Below, piece after piece: positions 7,992 to 15,474 of a stretch of 64,000 nt of DNA (position 1 is its first letter; the number at the start of each line of letters is the position of its first letter). Below the pieces are notes generated by a model. That model searched no databases and was not told the origin of the DNA. It saw nothing but the letters and a program-made list of their open reading frames with translations. The stretch is from contig NZ_BCQM01000001.1 of the NCBI RefSeq assembly GCF_001552075.1, positions 806,001 to 870,000 on the forward strand, in the 5' to 3' direction. The translations under genes and the position numbers were made by a program. The stretch is from Arthrobacter luteolus NBRC 107841. GTDB lineage: Bacteria; Actinomycetota; Actinomycetes; Actinomycetales; Micrococcaceae.

Positions 7992-8945
7992 ATGGCCTCA
8001 CTCTCCCCCTCCCAATTGTCCCCTCCGCCCCCGGCGCAGCCCACTGTCCGCTCCAGCGTTGCCCATGCGGGCCGCGGAGCCCTCATCGGCCTGGTGGAAC
8101 TCGTACCCGGTGTTTCCGGCGGCACCGTGGCACTCGTCCTCGGCGTCTTCGACCGACTGATCGCCTCGGCGAACCACTTCATCAGCGGTGTTGCGCATCT
8201 TGCCGTTCGACGGGATCGGGCCGCTGCCGCCCGCAAACTGGCACCCGTCGAGTGGAACCTGGTGCTTCCGCTGGCCGCCGGCATGTTCCTCGCCCTGCTC
8301 GTTTTGTCCGGACCACTGCATTCCTTTGTCGAGAACCAGGCCACAATTGCCAGTGCATTGTTTTTCGGCATGGTATCGGCGAGCCTGCTTGTTCCCCTCA
8401 GCATGGCCCGGGAAGCGGGTCCAACGACGCCGGCCGGCCGGTTCCTCGGCCCGGTGGCAGTGCTGCTGATTGCCGCGGCAGCCTTTACGCTGCTGGGGAT
8501 TCCGGCCCTGCAGATTGAGGATCCGCCGTGGTGGGTCCTGGTCCTCAGCGGCGCCGTGGCCGTGTGCGCGCTGGCATTGCCCGGCCTTTCAGGATCTTTC
8601 CTGCTGCTGACCTTTGGTATGTATGAACCCACCCTCGCGGCGGTCAGTAACCGGGACGTTGGCTATCTGGCACTCTTCGTCACGGGAGCCATTATCGGCC
8701 TGGCTTCCATTGTCCGTTTGCTGGGATATCTCCTCCGCGTCCGGCGGCGGGCCGTCCTGCTGGCAGCGACCGGGTTGATCCTGGGCTCCCTCCGCGCTCT
8801 GTGGCCCTGGCAGGAAAACAGCTCCCTGCTCCCTCCAGACGATGCCTGGATGTGGCCCCTGGCCGCGTGTCTGGCAGGGGCCGGCGTGGTGCTGCTCCTG
8901 TGGTTCCGCCAGCCTCGAGGCACGGCAGCCGCACCCACCCCTTAG
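7992..8945 (+). CDS. DUF368 membrane protein (candidate undecaprenyl-phosphate translocase)
   Basis: A 317-residue polytopic membrane protein of the DUF368 family. The diagnostic ELVPGVSGGTVALVLGVFDRL is present near residues 40-60, followed by seven or eight hydrophobic segments including CALALPGLSGSFLLLTFGMYEP, a second family motif. DUF368 proteins (PopT) and DedA proteins (UptA) have been identified as undecaprenyl-phosphate translocases that recycle the lipid carrier for wall synthesis; assignment here is by family. The start has a weak ribosome site, and GTG 7983 is an alternative. A strong hairpin follows at 8990. Confidence 0.85.
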   Translation: MASLSPSQLSPPPPAQPTVRSSVAHAGRGALIGLVELVPGVSGGTVALVLGVFDRLIASANHFISGVAHLAVRRDRAAAARKLAPVEWNLVLPLAAGMFLALLVLSGPLHSFVENQATIASALFFGMVSASLLVPLSMAREAGPTTPAGRFLGPVAVLLIAAAAFTLLGIPALQIEDPPWWVLVLSGAVAVCALALPGLSGSFLLLTFGMYEPTLAAVSNRDVGYLALFVTGAIIGLASIVRLLGYLLRVRRRAVLLAATGLILGSLRALWPWQENSSLLPPDDAWMWPLAACLAGAGVVLLLWFRQPRGTAAAPTP

Positions 8946-8989
8946 CCCGGCCCCCTAGTCCAGCCGGGTCAGCCGGACGAAGCTTAAAA

Positions 8990-9029
8990 CCAGCGGCCCG
9001 GCCACGCATCTGCGTGGCCGGGCCGCTGG
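8990..9029. terminator. Bidirectional hairpin between convergent genes
   Basis: A perfect 18-bp stem (8990-9007 with 9012-9029) closed by a 4-base loop lies between the convergent DUF368 and YihY genes. It can end transcripts from both sides. Confidence 0.85.
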
Positions 9030-9037
9030 CTGATCTC

Positions 9038-10102
9038 TTACAAGTCGTCGTCGTAGTCCTTACCGGCGTGCTGCTGGCGCAAGGCCCGCCCCTGCTCCAC
9101 ATCCTTAGCTTCCTGCTCAGCCCGCTTGTCCATCTGTGTGGTGTCCCGCGGCGGAAGCTGGATCGAGTGCTCGGCCTGGATGCCGGCCTGCAGTTCGCGG
9201 CCGCGTTCCACCTCGGCGTCGAACTCAGCACCGAACAGCAGCGAGATGTTGACCAGCCAGATCCACAGCAGCAGCACGATCACGCCGCCGATGGCGCCGT
9301 AGGTGGCGTTGTAGCTGCCGAAGTTGCCGACGTAGAAGGCGAACCCGGCGGTGGCGATGGCCATGACAATCAGAGCCAGGAAGGCGCCCATGCTCATCCA
9401 ACGGAATTTGGGCTGCTTCACGTTGGGGGTGGCGTAGTACAGGACGGCGATCAGGATGACGGCGAAGATCAGCATGACCGGCCACTTGGCGATGTTCCAG
9501 ACCATCAGGGCCTCACCGCCCATGCCGATCCAGTTGCCGATGCTCTCCGCAATCGGTCCGCTGATCACCAGCATGATCAGCAGGCAGGCGACCAGCAGGA
9601 TCATGATCAGGGTGACCAGCAGCTGGAGCGGACGCAGCTTCCAGATGGGCCGGCCTTCCTCCACTTCGTAGATCCGGTTCATGGCCCGGCCAAAGGCACC
9701 GGTGTAACCGGATGCTGACCACAGGGCACCGGCGAGGCCCACAAAGAGTGCCCAACCGGCAGCGGTTGAGGAGGTGAGCTGGTCGATCGGGCCTTGGAGA
9801 ACCGTGACGGCTTCAGCAGGTGCGAAGGACCGGACGTATTCCATCAGCGCGTCGGTGGTGCTCTCCGCCTGGCCCACCAGGCCGAGGATCGAGACCAGCG
9901 CCAGCAGTGCCGGGAACAGCGCCAGCACGGTGTAGTACGTCAGCGAGGCAGCCAGATCGGTGCACTGATCCTTGGAGAACTCGCGGATGGTCTTGCGGAA
10001 AATGTACATCCAGCTGGGTTTGGTGACTTCCGTCGGGGAATCCGGCTTCGTGGCCGTTCCGAGCGAAGCGCCATCCTTCTGGGCACTGTCCTGCTGAGCC
10101 AT
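9038..10102 (-). CDS. YihY/BrkB family inner membrane protein
   Basis: A 354-residue membrane protein of the YihY/virulence factor BrkB family (formerly mis-called ribonuclease BN). About six transmembrane helices span residues 50-310, with family motifs DLAASLTYYTVLALFPALLAL near the N-terminus and TYGAIGGVIVLLLWIWLVNISLLFGAEFDAE late. Function is unknown; transport roles have been proposed. The start is ATG 10102, with a perfect AGGAGG 6 bases before it; longer in-frame starts lack this. The N-terminus and last 50 residues are charged and probably cytoplasmic. Confidence 0.9.
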   Translation of the reverse strand: MAQQDSAQKDGASLGTATKPDSPTEVTKPSWMYIFRKTIREFSKDQCTDLAASLTYYTVLALFPALLALVSILGLVGQAESTTDALMEYVRSFAPAEAVTVLQGPIDQLTSSTAAGWALFVGLAGALWSASGYTGAFGRAMNRIYEVEEGRPIWKLRPLQLLVTLIMILLVACLLIMLVISGPIAESIGNWIGMGGEALMVWNIAKWPVMLIFAVILIAVLYYATPNVKQPKFRWMSMGAFLALIVMAIATAGFAFYVGNFGSYNATYGAIGGVIVLLLWIWLVNISLLFGAEFDAEVERGRELQAGIQAEHSIQLPPRDTTQMDKRAEQEAKDVEQGRALRQQHAGKDYDDDL

Positions 10103-10180
10103 TGGGCCCTCCTGGCTGTTTGAATCCGGGATACCCATCGTATTGCTAAGCAGACTTAGGTCCAAGCAGGCCCGCCGCGC

Positions 10181-10492
10181 TCACCAGCCTTTGTAATAGT
10201 CCTCCAGCGCCGCTTCCTCGTCCGGCGTCAGGGCACCCTCGTGGTCCATGTCCGGGGAGTCCTCGATCGCCTTCCGGGAGTAGTTCACATACAGGTCGTC
10301 ATCCTCGCGGCGGGCGCCGGCCAGCGGAACAAAGTACTGCCGGCCTTCGAACAGGCCCAGCGCCACCGTGATCCAGGCGGGTTCTCCGGTGGCCCGGTCC
10401 AGATGGACGTTGCCCACCAGGCCCAGCCGTTCACCGTCCTTGGCCCAGACTGTGCAGCCCTGCAATTCGTGGATCACGTACTGGTCAACCAT
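10181..10492 (-). CDS. Small PRC-barrel-like protein
   Basis: A 103-residue soluble protein. The segment from about residue 8 to 70 (LQGCTVWAKDGERLGLVGNVHLDRATGEPAWITVALG) looks like a PRC-barrel domain, a small beta-barrel found in ribosome maturation, photosynthetic and stress proteins. The acidic C-terminus ends in LTPDEEAALEDYYKGW. It lies between the YihY and MscS genes on the same strand with gaps of 78 and 94 bases, so it may be transcribed alone. Role unknown; the domain call is by pattern only. Confidence 0.75.
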   Translation of the reverse strand: MVDQYVIHELQGCTVWAKDGERLGLVGNVHLDRATGEPAWITVALGLFEGRQYFVPLAGARREDDDLYVNYSRKAIEDSPDMDHEGALTPDEEAALEDYYKGW

Positions 10493-10586
10493 GGCTCGGG
10501 TTTCCTATCCGTTTGTTTTCCGCAGTCCACCGCATGCTGCGCCGTGGGTATCATTCCAGCCCTCCCCACCCCCGGCTTGTCAACAC

Positions 10587-11807
10587 CTAGCGGTCGACCC
10601 GCTCGTCCCGGTCCTCCCAGACATCCGCTCCGGGACCGGCGAAACTGCGGTTGCGCTCCACCGCGTCGATGCTCCCGGTGAACAGCTGGGACGTACGGGT
10701 GTCCTCCGGATCACCGCCGTGCAGGTGCGGGGCTTCCGTGCGGCGCCGCGGAGTTTCAGCGAGGGGGGCGCGCAGCTGTTCGATGCGCTGCCGCGGAAGG
10801 GCGGTTGGGTGGTTCTCCTGCAGGAAGGAGACCATCGATTCCCTCACCAGGCAGCGCAGGTCGAAAAGGGTTCCGCTGTCCGGAGCGGAGACCAGGACAC
10901 GGATCCGGATCAGGCCCTGGATGGCGTCGGTCACCTGCAGGACGCTGGTCCGCCCGTCCCAGAGATCCGTATCGGCAAGGATCCGCTTTAGTTCAACCCG
11001 CAGTTCAGCAACCGGTGCCTCCCAGTCCAGGTCGAGTTCCACGGTGCCCAGGATGTCGGAGTGCTTCCGGGTCCAGTTCTCGAACGGCGTTGACGTGAAG
11101 TAGGTGGAGGGCAGGATCATCCGGCGGTCATCCCAGATGTGGACCACCACGTAGGTCATGGTGATTTCCTCGATTTTGCCCCATTGGCCTTCGACCACCA
11201 CTACGTCGTCCACACGGATCGCATCGGTGAAGGCCAGCTGCAGGCCTGCGAAAACGTTGCCCAAGGTGCTCTGGACGGCCAGGCCGGCGACGATGGAAAG
11301 CAGGCCGGCCGAGGCAAGGAGACCGGCGCCCAGGGCCCTGACTTCGTCGATGGTCAGCAGCACGCACGCCACGGCCACGGTGACGACCAGGGCCACGGCG
11401 ACGCGGCGGCCCAGGATGATCTGTGTCTTGAGCCGGCGCAGCCGCCGGTTGTCCTTGGTATCGGTGTCGTACTTCGTCAGCACCACGGCCTCGACGATCA
11501 GCAGGCCGACGACGGCGAGCCAGCCGATCGCTGCGATCAAGCCGATCACCAGGACGTAGTCAACCGCCCCAAACCAGGCCTCGGAGCGGGCAGTGGTACC
11601 GAGCGCGATTCGGGTTCCGATCAGGGCCAGGACCAGGCGCAGCGGGTTCCGGCCCAGCGCCGTCACCTCCCGGATCCGCGGCACCTTCCGGAAGATGCGT
11701 GTGACGGATCCGCGGACAATCCGCGCTGCGATGAGGGCTGCCGCGACGGCCGCCGCAACAGCGATCAGGGGTTTGAGCGGGTCGATGGCATCGAGGAATT
11801 CCTGCAT
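10587..11807 (-). CDS. Small-conductance mechanosensitive channel (MscS) family protein
   Basis: A 406-residue membrane channel that opens under membrane tension during osmotic downshock. The pore helix and beta domain are clear: GLAVQSTLGNVFAGLQLAFTDAIRVDDVVVVEGQWGKIEEITMTYVVVHIWDDRRMILPSTYF, a hallmark of the family. Three or four helices precede it (about residues 10-200). The C-terminal 70 residues are charged and low in conservation. I start at ATG 11807; an in-frame TTG at 11846 would add 13 residues. Neither has a strong ribosome site. Confidence 0.9.
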   Translation of the reverse strand: MQEFLDAIDPLKPLIAVAAAVAAALIAARIVRGSVTRIFRKVPRIREVTALGRNPLRLVLALIGTRIALGTTARSEAWFGAVDYVLVIGLIAAIGWLAVVGLLIVEAVVLTKYDTDTKDNRRLRRLKTQIILGRRVAVALVVTVAVACVLLTIDEVRALGAGLLASAGLLSIVAGLAVQSTLGNVFAGLQLAFTDAIRVDDVVVVEGQWGKIEEITMTYVVVHIWDDRRMILPSTYFTSTPFENWTRKHSDILGTVELDLDWEAPVAELRVELKRILADTDLWDGRTSVLQVTDAIQGLIRIRVLVSAPDSGTLFDLRCLVRESMVSFLQENHPTALPRQRIEQLRAPLAETPRRRTEAPHLHGGDPEDTRTSQLFTGSIDAVERNRSFAGPGADVWEDRDERVDR

Positions 11808-11883
11808 CCTGCTGATGATTGCAAACCCACCGGGGGGCCTGTCCAATTATGTGATTTGCGTCCGTTATGCGGGGCAGACACGG

Positions 11884-11919
11884 AGAATGCCCCTTCAGCC
11901 GAAGCTGAAGGGGCATTCT
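11884..11919. terminator. Hairpin downstream of siderophore-binding protein gene
   Basis: A 15-bp perfect stem (11884-11898 with 11905-11919), extendable by one pair, lies between the binding-protein stop at 11937 and the MscS gene. A short T run follows on the + strand (GAGGGGTTTT); on the - strand, the side that reads the gene, no T run follows. Confidence 0.75.
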
Positions 11920-11936
11920 GAGGGGTTTTGCCGGGA

Positions 11937-12986
11937 CTACTTCAACTGTGCTGCGGCTTCACCGAGCAGCGGGACAAAGTTGTCCAGCGCGTACGGGATG
12001 CTCAGGACATTCGCGGCAGAGATGGACAGTGTCAGCGTGTTGTCCGAATCGGCCACGAGTCCACCGTTCTTGACGGCCGGGATCTGGCTCAGCAGCGGAT
12101 CGGCAACGATCGCTTCCTTGGCGGCGTCGTCGGCTACCCAGCTGACGAACAGGTCCGCCTCAAGCTCGTTGGCACGTTCCGGCGACCAGGTCAGGTAAAA
12201 CGCGTCAGACGGTGCGTTCTCGTCGACGATCGGCGCCTGGACCATCCCCAGTTCCTTCAGGAATTTGGGACGGTTGTCTCCCGAGGTGTAGATCGAGATC
12301 TGGTCGGCGCCGGCAGCTGTGTCGAGGTTGCCGTAGATGAAGCTGGTTCCGGCCAGTTCGGGGTACTCGGCAGCCTTGTCGGCAATAGCCTTCTCGGTGT
12401 CTTCCACCAGCTGGGCCGCTTCGCCGCTCTTGCCCAGGGCTTCACCGATCATGGTGGCGGAGTCCTGCCAGGACGTGTAGTACGGGACGTCGGGGTAGGC
12501 AACCACGGGCGCGATCGAGCTGAGCTTGTCGTAGTCCTCCTGCGTGATGCCGGAGTACGCAGCCAGGATGACGTCCGGATCGGTCGCTGCGATTTCGTCG
12601 AAGTTAATGCCGTCGGTTTCCGGGTACTGGACCGGGGCGTTCTCCGAGCCGATGGGTGCACCGAGTTCTTCGAGTGCCTCGTCGATCCACGGCGTCGTGC
12701 CGTTTTCGTTGCCGCCCCACTCGTAGAGGGGCATGCCCACCGGTACAACGCCCAGGGCCAGCGCGGTGTCCGTGTTGACCCAGGAGACCGTCGCGACACG
12801 CTCGGGGACGGCGTCGATGGTGGTCTCACCGAAGGCGTGTTCGATGGTGACCGGGAACTGGTCGCTGGAGGCGGCGGTACTGCCGGAGCCCGAGTCCGAC
12901 GACGTCGAACCGGTGGAGCAGGCGGACAGGGACAGCACGGCGACGGCAGCGACGGCCGCAAGACTGCGCATGCGGGACAGGGCCAT
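11937..12986 (-). CDS. Iron-siderophore ABC transporter substrate-binding lipoprotein
   Basis: A 349-residue lipoprotein that captures ferric siderophore outside the membrane (FecB/TroA fold). Signal peptide and lipobox are clear: MALSRMRSLAAVAAVAVLSLSAC with Cys23 as the lipidated residue, then a Ser/Thr linker. The mature part has the fold's features: VPERVATVSWVNTDTALALGVVPVGM, EIAATDPDVILAAYSGITQEDYDKLSSIAPVVAY. I start at ATG 12986 (AGGAG 6 bases upstream) rather than the in-frame TTG at 13040, which overlaps the iron box. It stands alone, 6.4 kb from the permease operon, but shares the same type of iron box and is the natural partner. Confidence 0.93.
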   Translation of the reverse strand: MALSRMRSLAAVAAVAVLSLSACSTGSTSSDSGSGSTAASSDQFPVTIEHAFGETTIDAVPERVATVSWVNTDTALALGVVPVGMPLYEWGGNENGTTPWIDEALEELGAPIGSENAPVQYPETDGINFDEIAATDPDVILAAYSGITQEDYDKLSSIAPVVAYPDVPYYTSWQDSATMIGEALGKSGEAAQLVEDTEKAIADKAAEYPELAGTSFIYGNLDTAAGADQISIYTSGDNRPKFLKELGMVQAPIVDENAPSDAFYLTWSPERANELEADLFVSWVADDAAKEAIVADPLLSQIPAVKNGGLVADSDNTLTLSISAANVLSIPYALDNFVPLLGEAAAQLK

Positions 12987-13037
12987 GGGGGCTCCTAGAT
13001 TTTTACTTTGTGGACGGGGATGCCGGATTTTGTCCGG

Positions 13038-13056
13038 CAAGGTAAGGCTAACCTAC
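13038..13056 (-). promoter_or_regulatory. DtxR/IdeR iron box for siderophore-binding protein
   Basis: CAAGGTAAGGCTAACCTAC matches the DtxR/IdeR consensus at 15 of 19 positions, with the central GGCTAACCTA block shared with the box at 5583-5601. It lies about 50 bases before the lipoprotein start. Confidence 0.82.
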
Positions 13057-13110
13057 CGATCGGCGAAATACGCAACGCGCATGTGCCCTAATGGGCGTCC
13101 TGGTGGCCGG

Positions 13111-14355
13111 TCAGGGACGGGACCGGGCAAGACGGCGCAGGTCGGCGCCGGGATCGGCGAGCTGCTCTGCCGGGATCGGTTTTTTGAGCGCGATTAGCCG
13201 GCGGGCAGCGCGCAGGGTGTTGCCGGCGTCTACTCCGGCCGCGCCGGCCAGAGTACCGTCCGGAGCGGTCCGGAACACCACGTAGCCCGGCCCGGGCACG
13301 CCGCGCTCCACAGACTTTCCGTCAGCCGCCATGTTTCCCACGGCTTCAGCATGAACGCCGTGCCGGTCCGTCCAGAACCACGGCACAGCCTCCGGCTCAG
13401 GTTCCCCGCCGAGGATCCCCGCCGCGGCGGCCCGGCCCGAACGCACGGCCGAATCCCAGTGTTCAGGGCGGCGTTCAAGGACGCCGCCGGTTTGCCGGCG
13501 CACGGAGTCGCCGGCCGCGAAGACGCGCGGATGGCTGGTGCGTCCGGAAGCGTCCACCAGCACGCCGTCGTCCACTGCAATCCCGGCTGACTGGGCCAGG
13601 AAGGTGTTGGGCACCATACCAACCGCTGCCAGCACGGCGTCCGCGTCAATCAGTGAGCCGTCGTCCAGAAGGACCGAGTTCCCTCCCGGCCCCTGGAGTA
13701 CATCCACCGGCAGTCCGGTGATGGTCTTGATACCTGCTTCGGCGTGCATCGAGTGCAGGTATGCGGCCAGCTCCACCCCCACCGCGGGAACCAGCGGCAC
13801 GGGTACGGGATCTATGAGCACGACGGCGGTTCCCAGTGCTGCGGCGGTCGAGGCCACTTCGGCGCCAATCAAACCGGCTCCAATGATGGCCAGCCGCTTG
13901 CCCGGACCCAGCACCGGACGCAGGGCATCGGCGTCCGCTTTGCTGCGGAGCGTGTGGACGAAGGCGGTTCCGGGAAAACTGAGCGCGCGGGCCGCGCCCC
14001 CGGTGGCGAGCAGCAGGATATCGGCCTGAAGTTCCCCACCGCCGGCGAGGGTGGCCGTTCCGGCGTCAGGGTCCAGGGAAACAGCTGCATCGGCCACGAG
14101 TTCCACGGCGTTTTCGCTGAACCACCCCGGGGCGGCGAGCGCGAGACCGGACTCCTCCAGCGTTCCTGCCAGATAGGCCTTGCTCAGCGGCGGCCGGTCG
14201 TGTGGTTGCCCGCTCGGATCCACGAGCTGGATGCTGCCGGCAAATCCGCGCCGCCGCAGCTCGGCTGCGGCACTGAACCCGGCCGGACCGGCACCGATAA
14301 TGGCGACGGAATCCGGGCCGGGTGCGGCATCCGGGCCGGGTGCGGTGTCAGCCAT
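13111..14355 (-). CDS. FAD/NAD-dependent ferredoxin reductase
   Basis: A 414-residue reductase of the BphA4/HcaD/rubredoxin-reductase type that passes electrons from NAD(P)H through FAD to a ferredoxin. Two Rossmann motifs are visible, GAGPAGFSAAAELRRRG (FAD, about residue 20) and GAGLIGAEVASTAAALG (NAD, about 155), plus the FAD motif VFAAGDSV. The N-terminus repeats APGPD. The start follows the Rieske ferredoxin stop by 2 bases with no separate ribosome site, so the two are coupled. No terminal oxygenase or P450 lies nearby, so the electron acceptor is unknown. Confidence 0.9.
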   Translation of the reverse strand: MADTAPGPDAAPGPDSVAIIGAGPAGFSAAAELRRRGFAGSIQLVDPSGQPHDRPPLSKAYLAGTLEESGLALAAPGWFSENAVELVADAAVSLDPDAGTATLAGGGELQADILLLATGGAARALSFPGTAFVHTLRSKADADALRPVLGPGKRLAIIGAGLIGAEVASTAAALGTAVVLIDPVPVPLVPAVGVELAAYLHSMHAEAGIKTITGLPVDVLQGPGGNSVLLDDGSLIDADAVLAAVGMVPNTFLAQSAGIAVDDGVLVDASGRTSHPRVFAAGDSVRRQTGGVLERRPEHWDSAVRSGRAAAAGILGGEPEPEAVPWFWTDRHGVHAEAVGNMAADGKSVERGVPGPGYVVFRTAPDGTLAGAAGVDAGNTLRAARRLIALKKPIPAEQLADPGADLRRLARSRP

Positions 14356-14357
14356 GG

Positions 14358-14702
14358 TTAGGAAGCGGTGGGGGCAACGCCCGGGTAGAGGATGATGTCA
14401 CCGTCAATGACCTCCACGCGGTGGGCGACGGCGTCGACCGTGGCGGGAAGGCACATCGCGGCTCCGGTCTTGAGGCAGAAGCGGGCGGAGTGGACGGGGC
14501 ATTCAACTTCACCGTCTTCGATCCAGCCCTCAGCCAGGGAAGCCTCTTCATGCGTGCAGGTGTCATTCAGGGCGTAAAAGTTGCCGTCATCGCTGTGGAA
14601 AACAGCAATATCGTCTCCTGTTCCAGCGGTCTGTGAATCTACGGTGACAGCCTCACCCTCGTCGATCTCATCTGCTGCGGCTACGCGGATACCTTCAGTC
14701 AT
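14358..14702 (-). CDS. Rieske [2Fe-2S] ferredoxin
   Basis: A 114-residue Rieske ferredoxin of the non-haem oxygenase type. Cluster ligands are Cys49 and His51 (DTCTHEEASLAEG) and Cys68 and His71 (ECPVHSARF). It is expected to shuttle electrons from the reductase encoded immediately downstream to an oxygenase. NirD-type small subunits are similar, but the adjacent BphA4-like reductase favours an oxygenase electron-transfer pair. Promoter and partner oxygenase are not evident in the window. Confidence 0.9.
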   Translation of the reverse strand: MTEGIRVAAADEIDEGEAVTVDSQTAGTGDDIAVFHSDDGNFYALNDTCTHEEASLAEGWIEDGEVECPVHSARFCLKTGAAMCLPATVDAVAHRVEVIDGDIILYPGVAPTAS

Positions 14703-14754
14703 GCTTCCACGTTACCGCGCGGCAGGGGCGGGCTGCCGGTTGCCTCGACCGGCT

Positions 14755-15201
14755 TCAGGCACCGGCCGAGCGGGCGGTGCCGTATTGGCGGGTGCTTTCC
14801 AGCTCAGTGATGAGTGAGATCAATTCACGGCGGAGGGCCGGGCGCAGTTCCGCGGTGAGATTCTGGCCTTCCAGGCGGATCGCATCATCCAGGGCTGTCC
14901 GCCCATGGTCAGAAATGCCTACGGCACGGCGGGGGGCGCCCCCGGCATCGTCGCCGAGTTCGTTGACCAGGCCCTGCGCCTGCATGCTGACCAGCGTGGT
15001 CCCGAGCGTCTGCGCGGTAACCCGCAGCCGGCGGGCGAGTTCCGCCCGGCGCATCGGACCGGCGTCGCGCAGAACCTTCAAGGCCGTTACCCGCTCCTGG
15101 GTCAATCCCATCGCGCGGAGCCGGTTGTCCATTTCACGGCGAAGCATCCGCGCAGCGGTGGACAGCAGCCGGATGGCCTCCCAATCAGCATCATTTTGCA
15201 T
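14755..15201 (-). CDS. MarR family transcriptional regulator
   Basis: A 148-residue winged-helix regulator. The MarR core is MGLTQERVTALKVLRDAGPMRRAELARRLRVTAQTLGTTLVSMQAQGLVNEL, followed by a wing segment DDAGGAPRRAVGISDHGRTAL. I start at ATG 15201 with AGGGGGA 8 bases upstream; the frame extends 41 codons further but that stretch is not MarR-like. The gene lies 52 bases upstream of the Rieske/reductase pair on the same strand and may form one transcript with it, and diverges from the acyl-CoA dehydrogenase. Ligand and targets unknown. Confidence 0.88.
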   Translation of the reverse strand: MQNDADWEAIRLLSTAARMLRREMDNRLRAMGLTQERVTALKVLRDAGPMRRAELARRLRVTAQTLGTTLVSMQAQGLVNELGDDAGGAPRRAVGISDHGRTALDDAIRLEGQNLTAELRPALRRELISLITELESTRQYGTARSAGA

Positions 15202-15474
15202 TCCCTGGGTCCCCCTGAAATAGCTGTGACTGGTGTTCCAAATCCTCAGTGTACTTACTATCCAAACCTCAGGGCAGGGGTCGCTGTCAAGCTCACTCCG
15301 CTTTTGCGGCCGCAAAAAGGCCAATCCGAGGTCCAGCCCTGCGGGATCACCCAGAGCTGCCGCCGGGTTGCCCGTTACCCCTTTACCGGCCAGTAGTAAC
15401 GCGTAGCATGGTCGGCACAGCGAGCCGGGGCTGCATGGGGAGCGGCCCTGATCAATCAGGCCATAGGGGAAAAC

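Noticed and set aside
8801-9718. 305-codon open frame on the + strand over the YihY gene
   Set aside because: Antisense shadow crossing a perfect terminator stem.
12987-13040. TTG start giving an 18-residue longer binding protein
   Set aside because: It would precede the signal peptide and lie within the iron box; ATG 12986 has AGGAG and begins the signal peptide.
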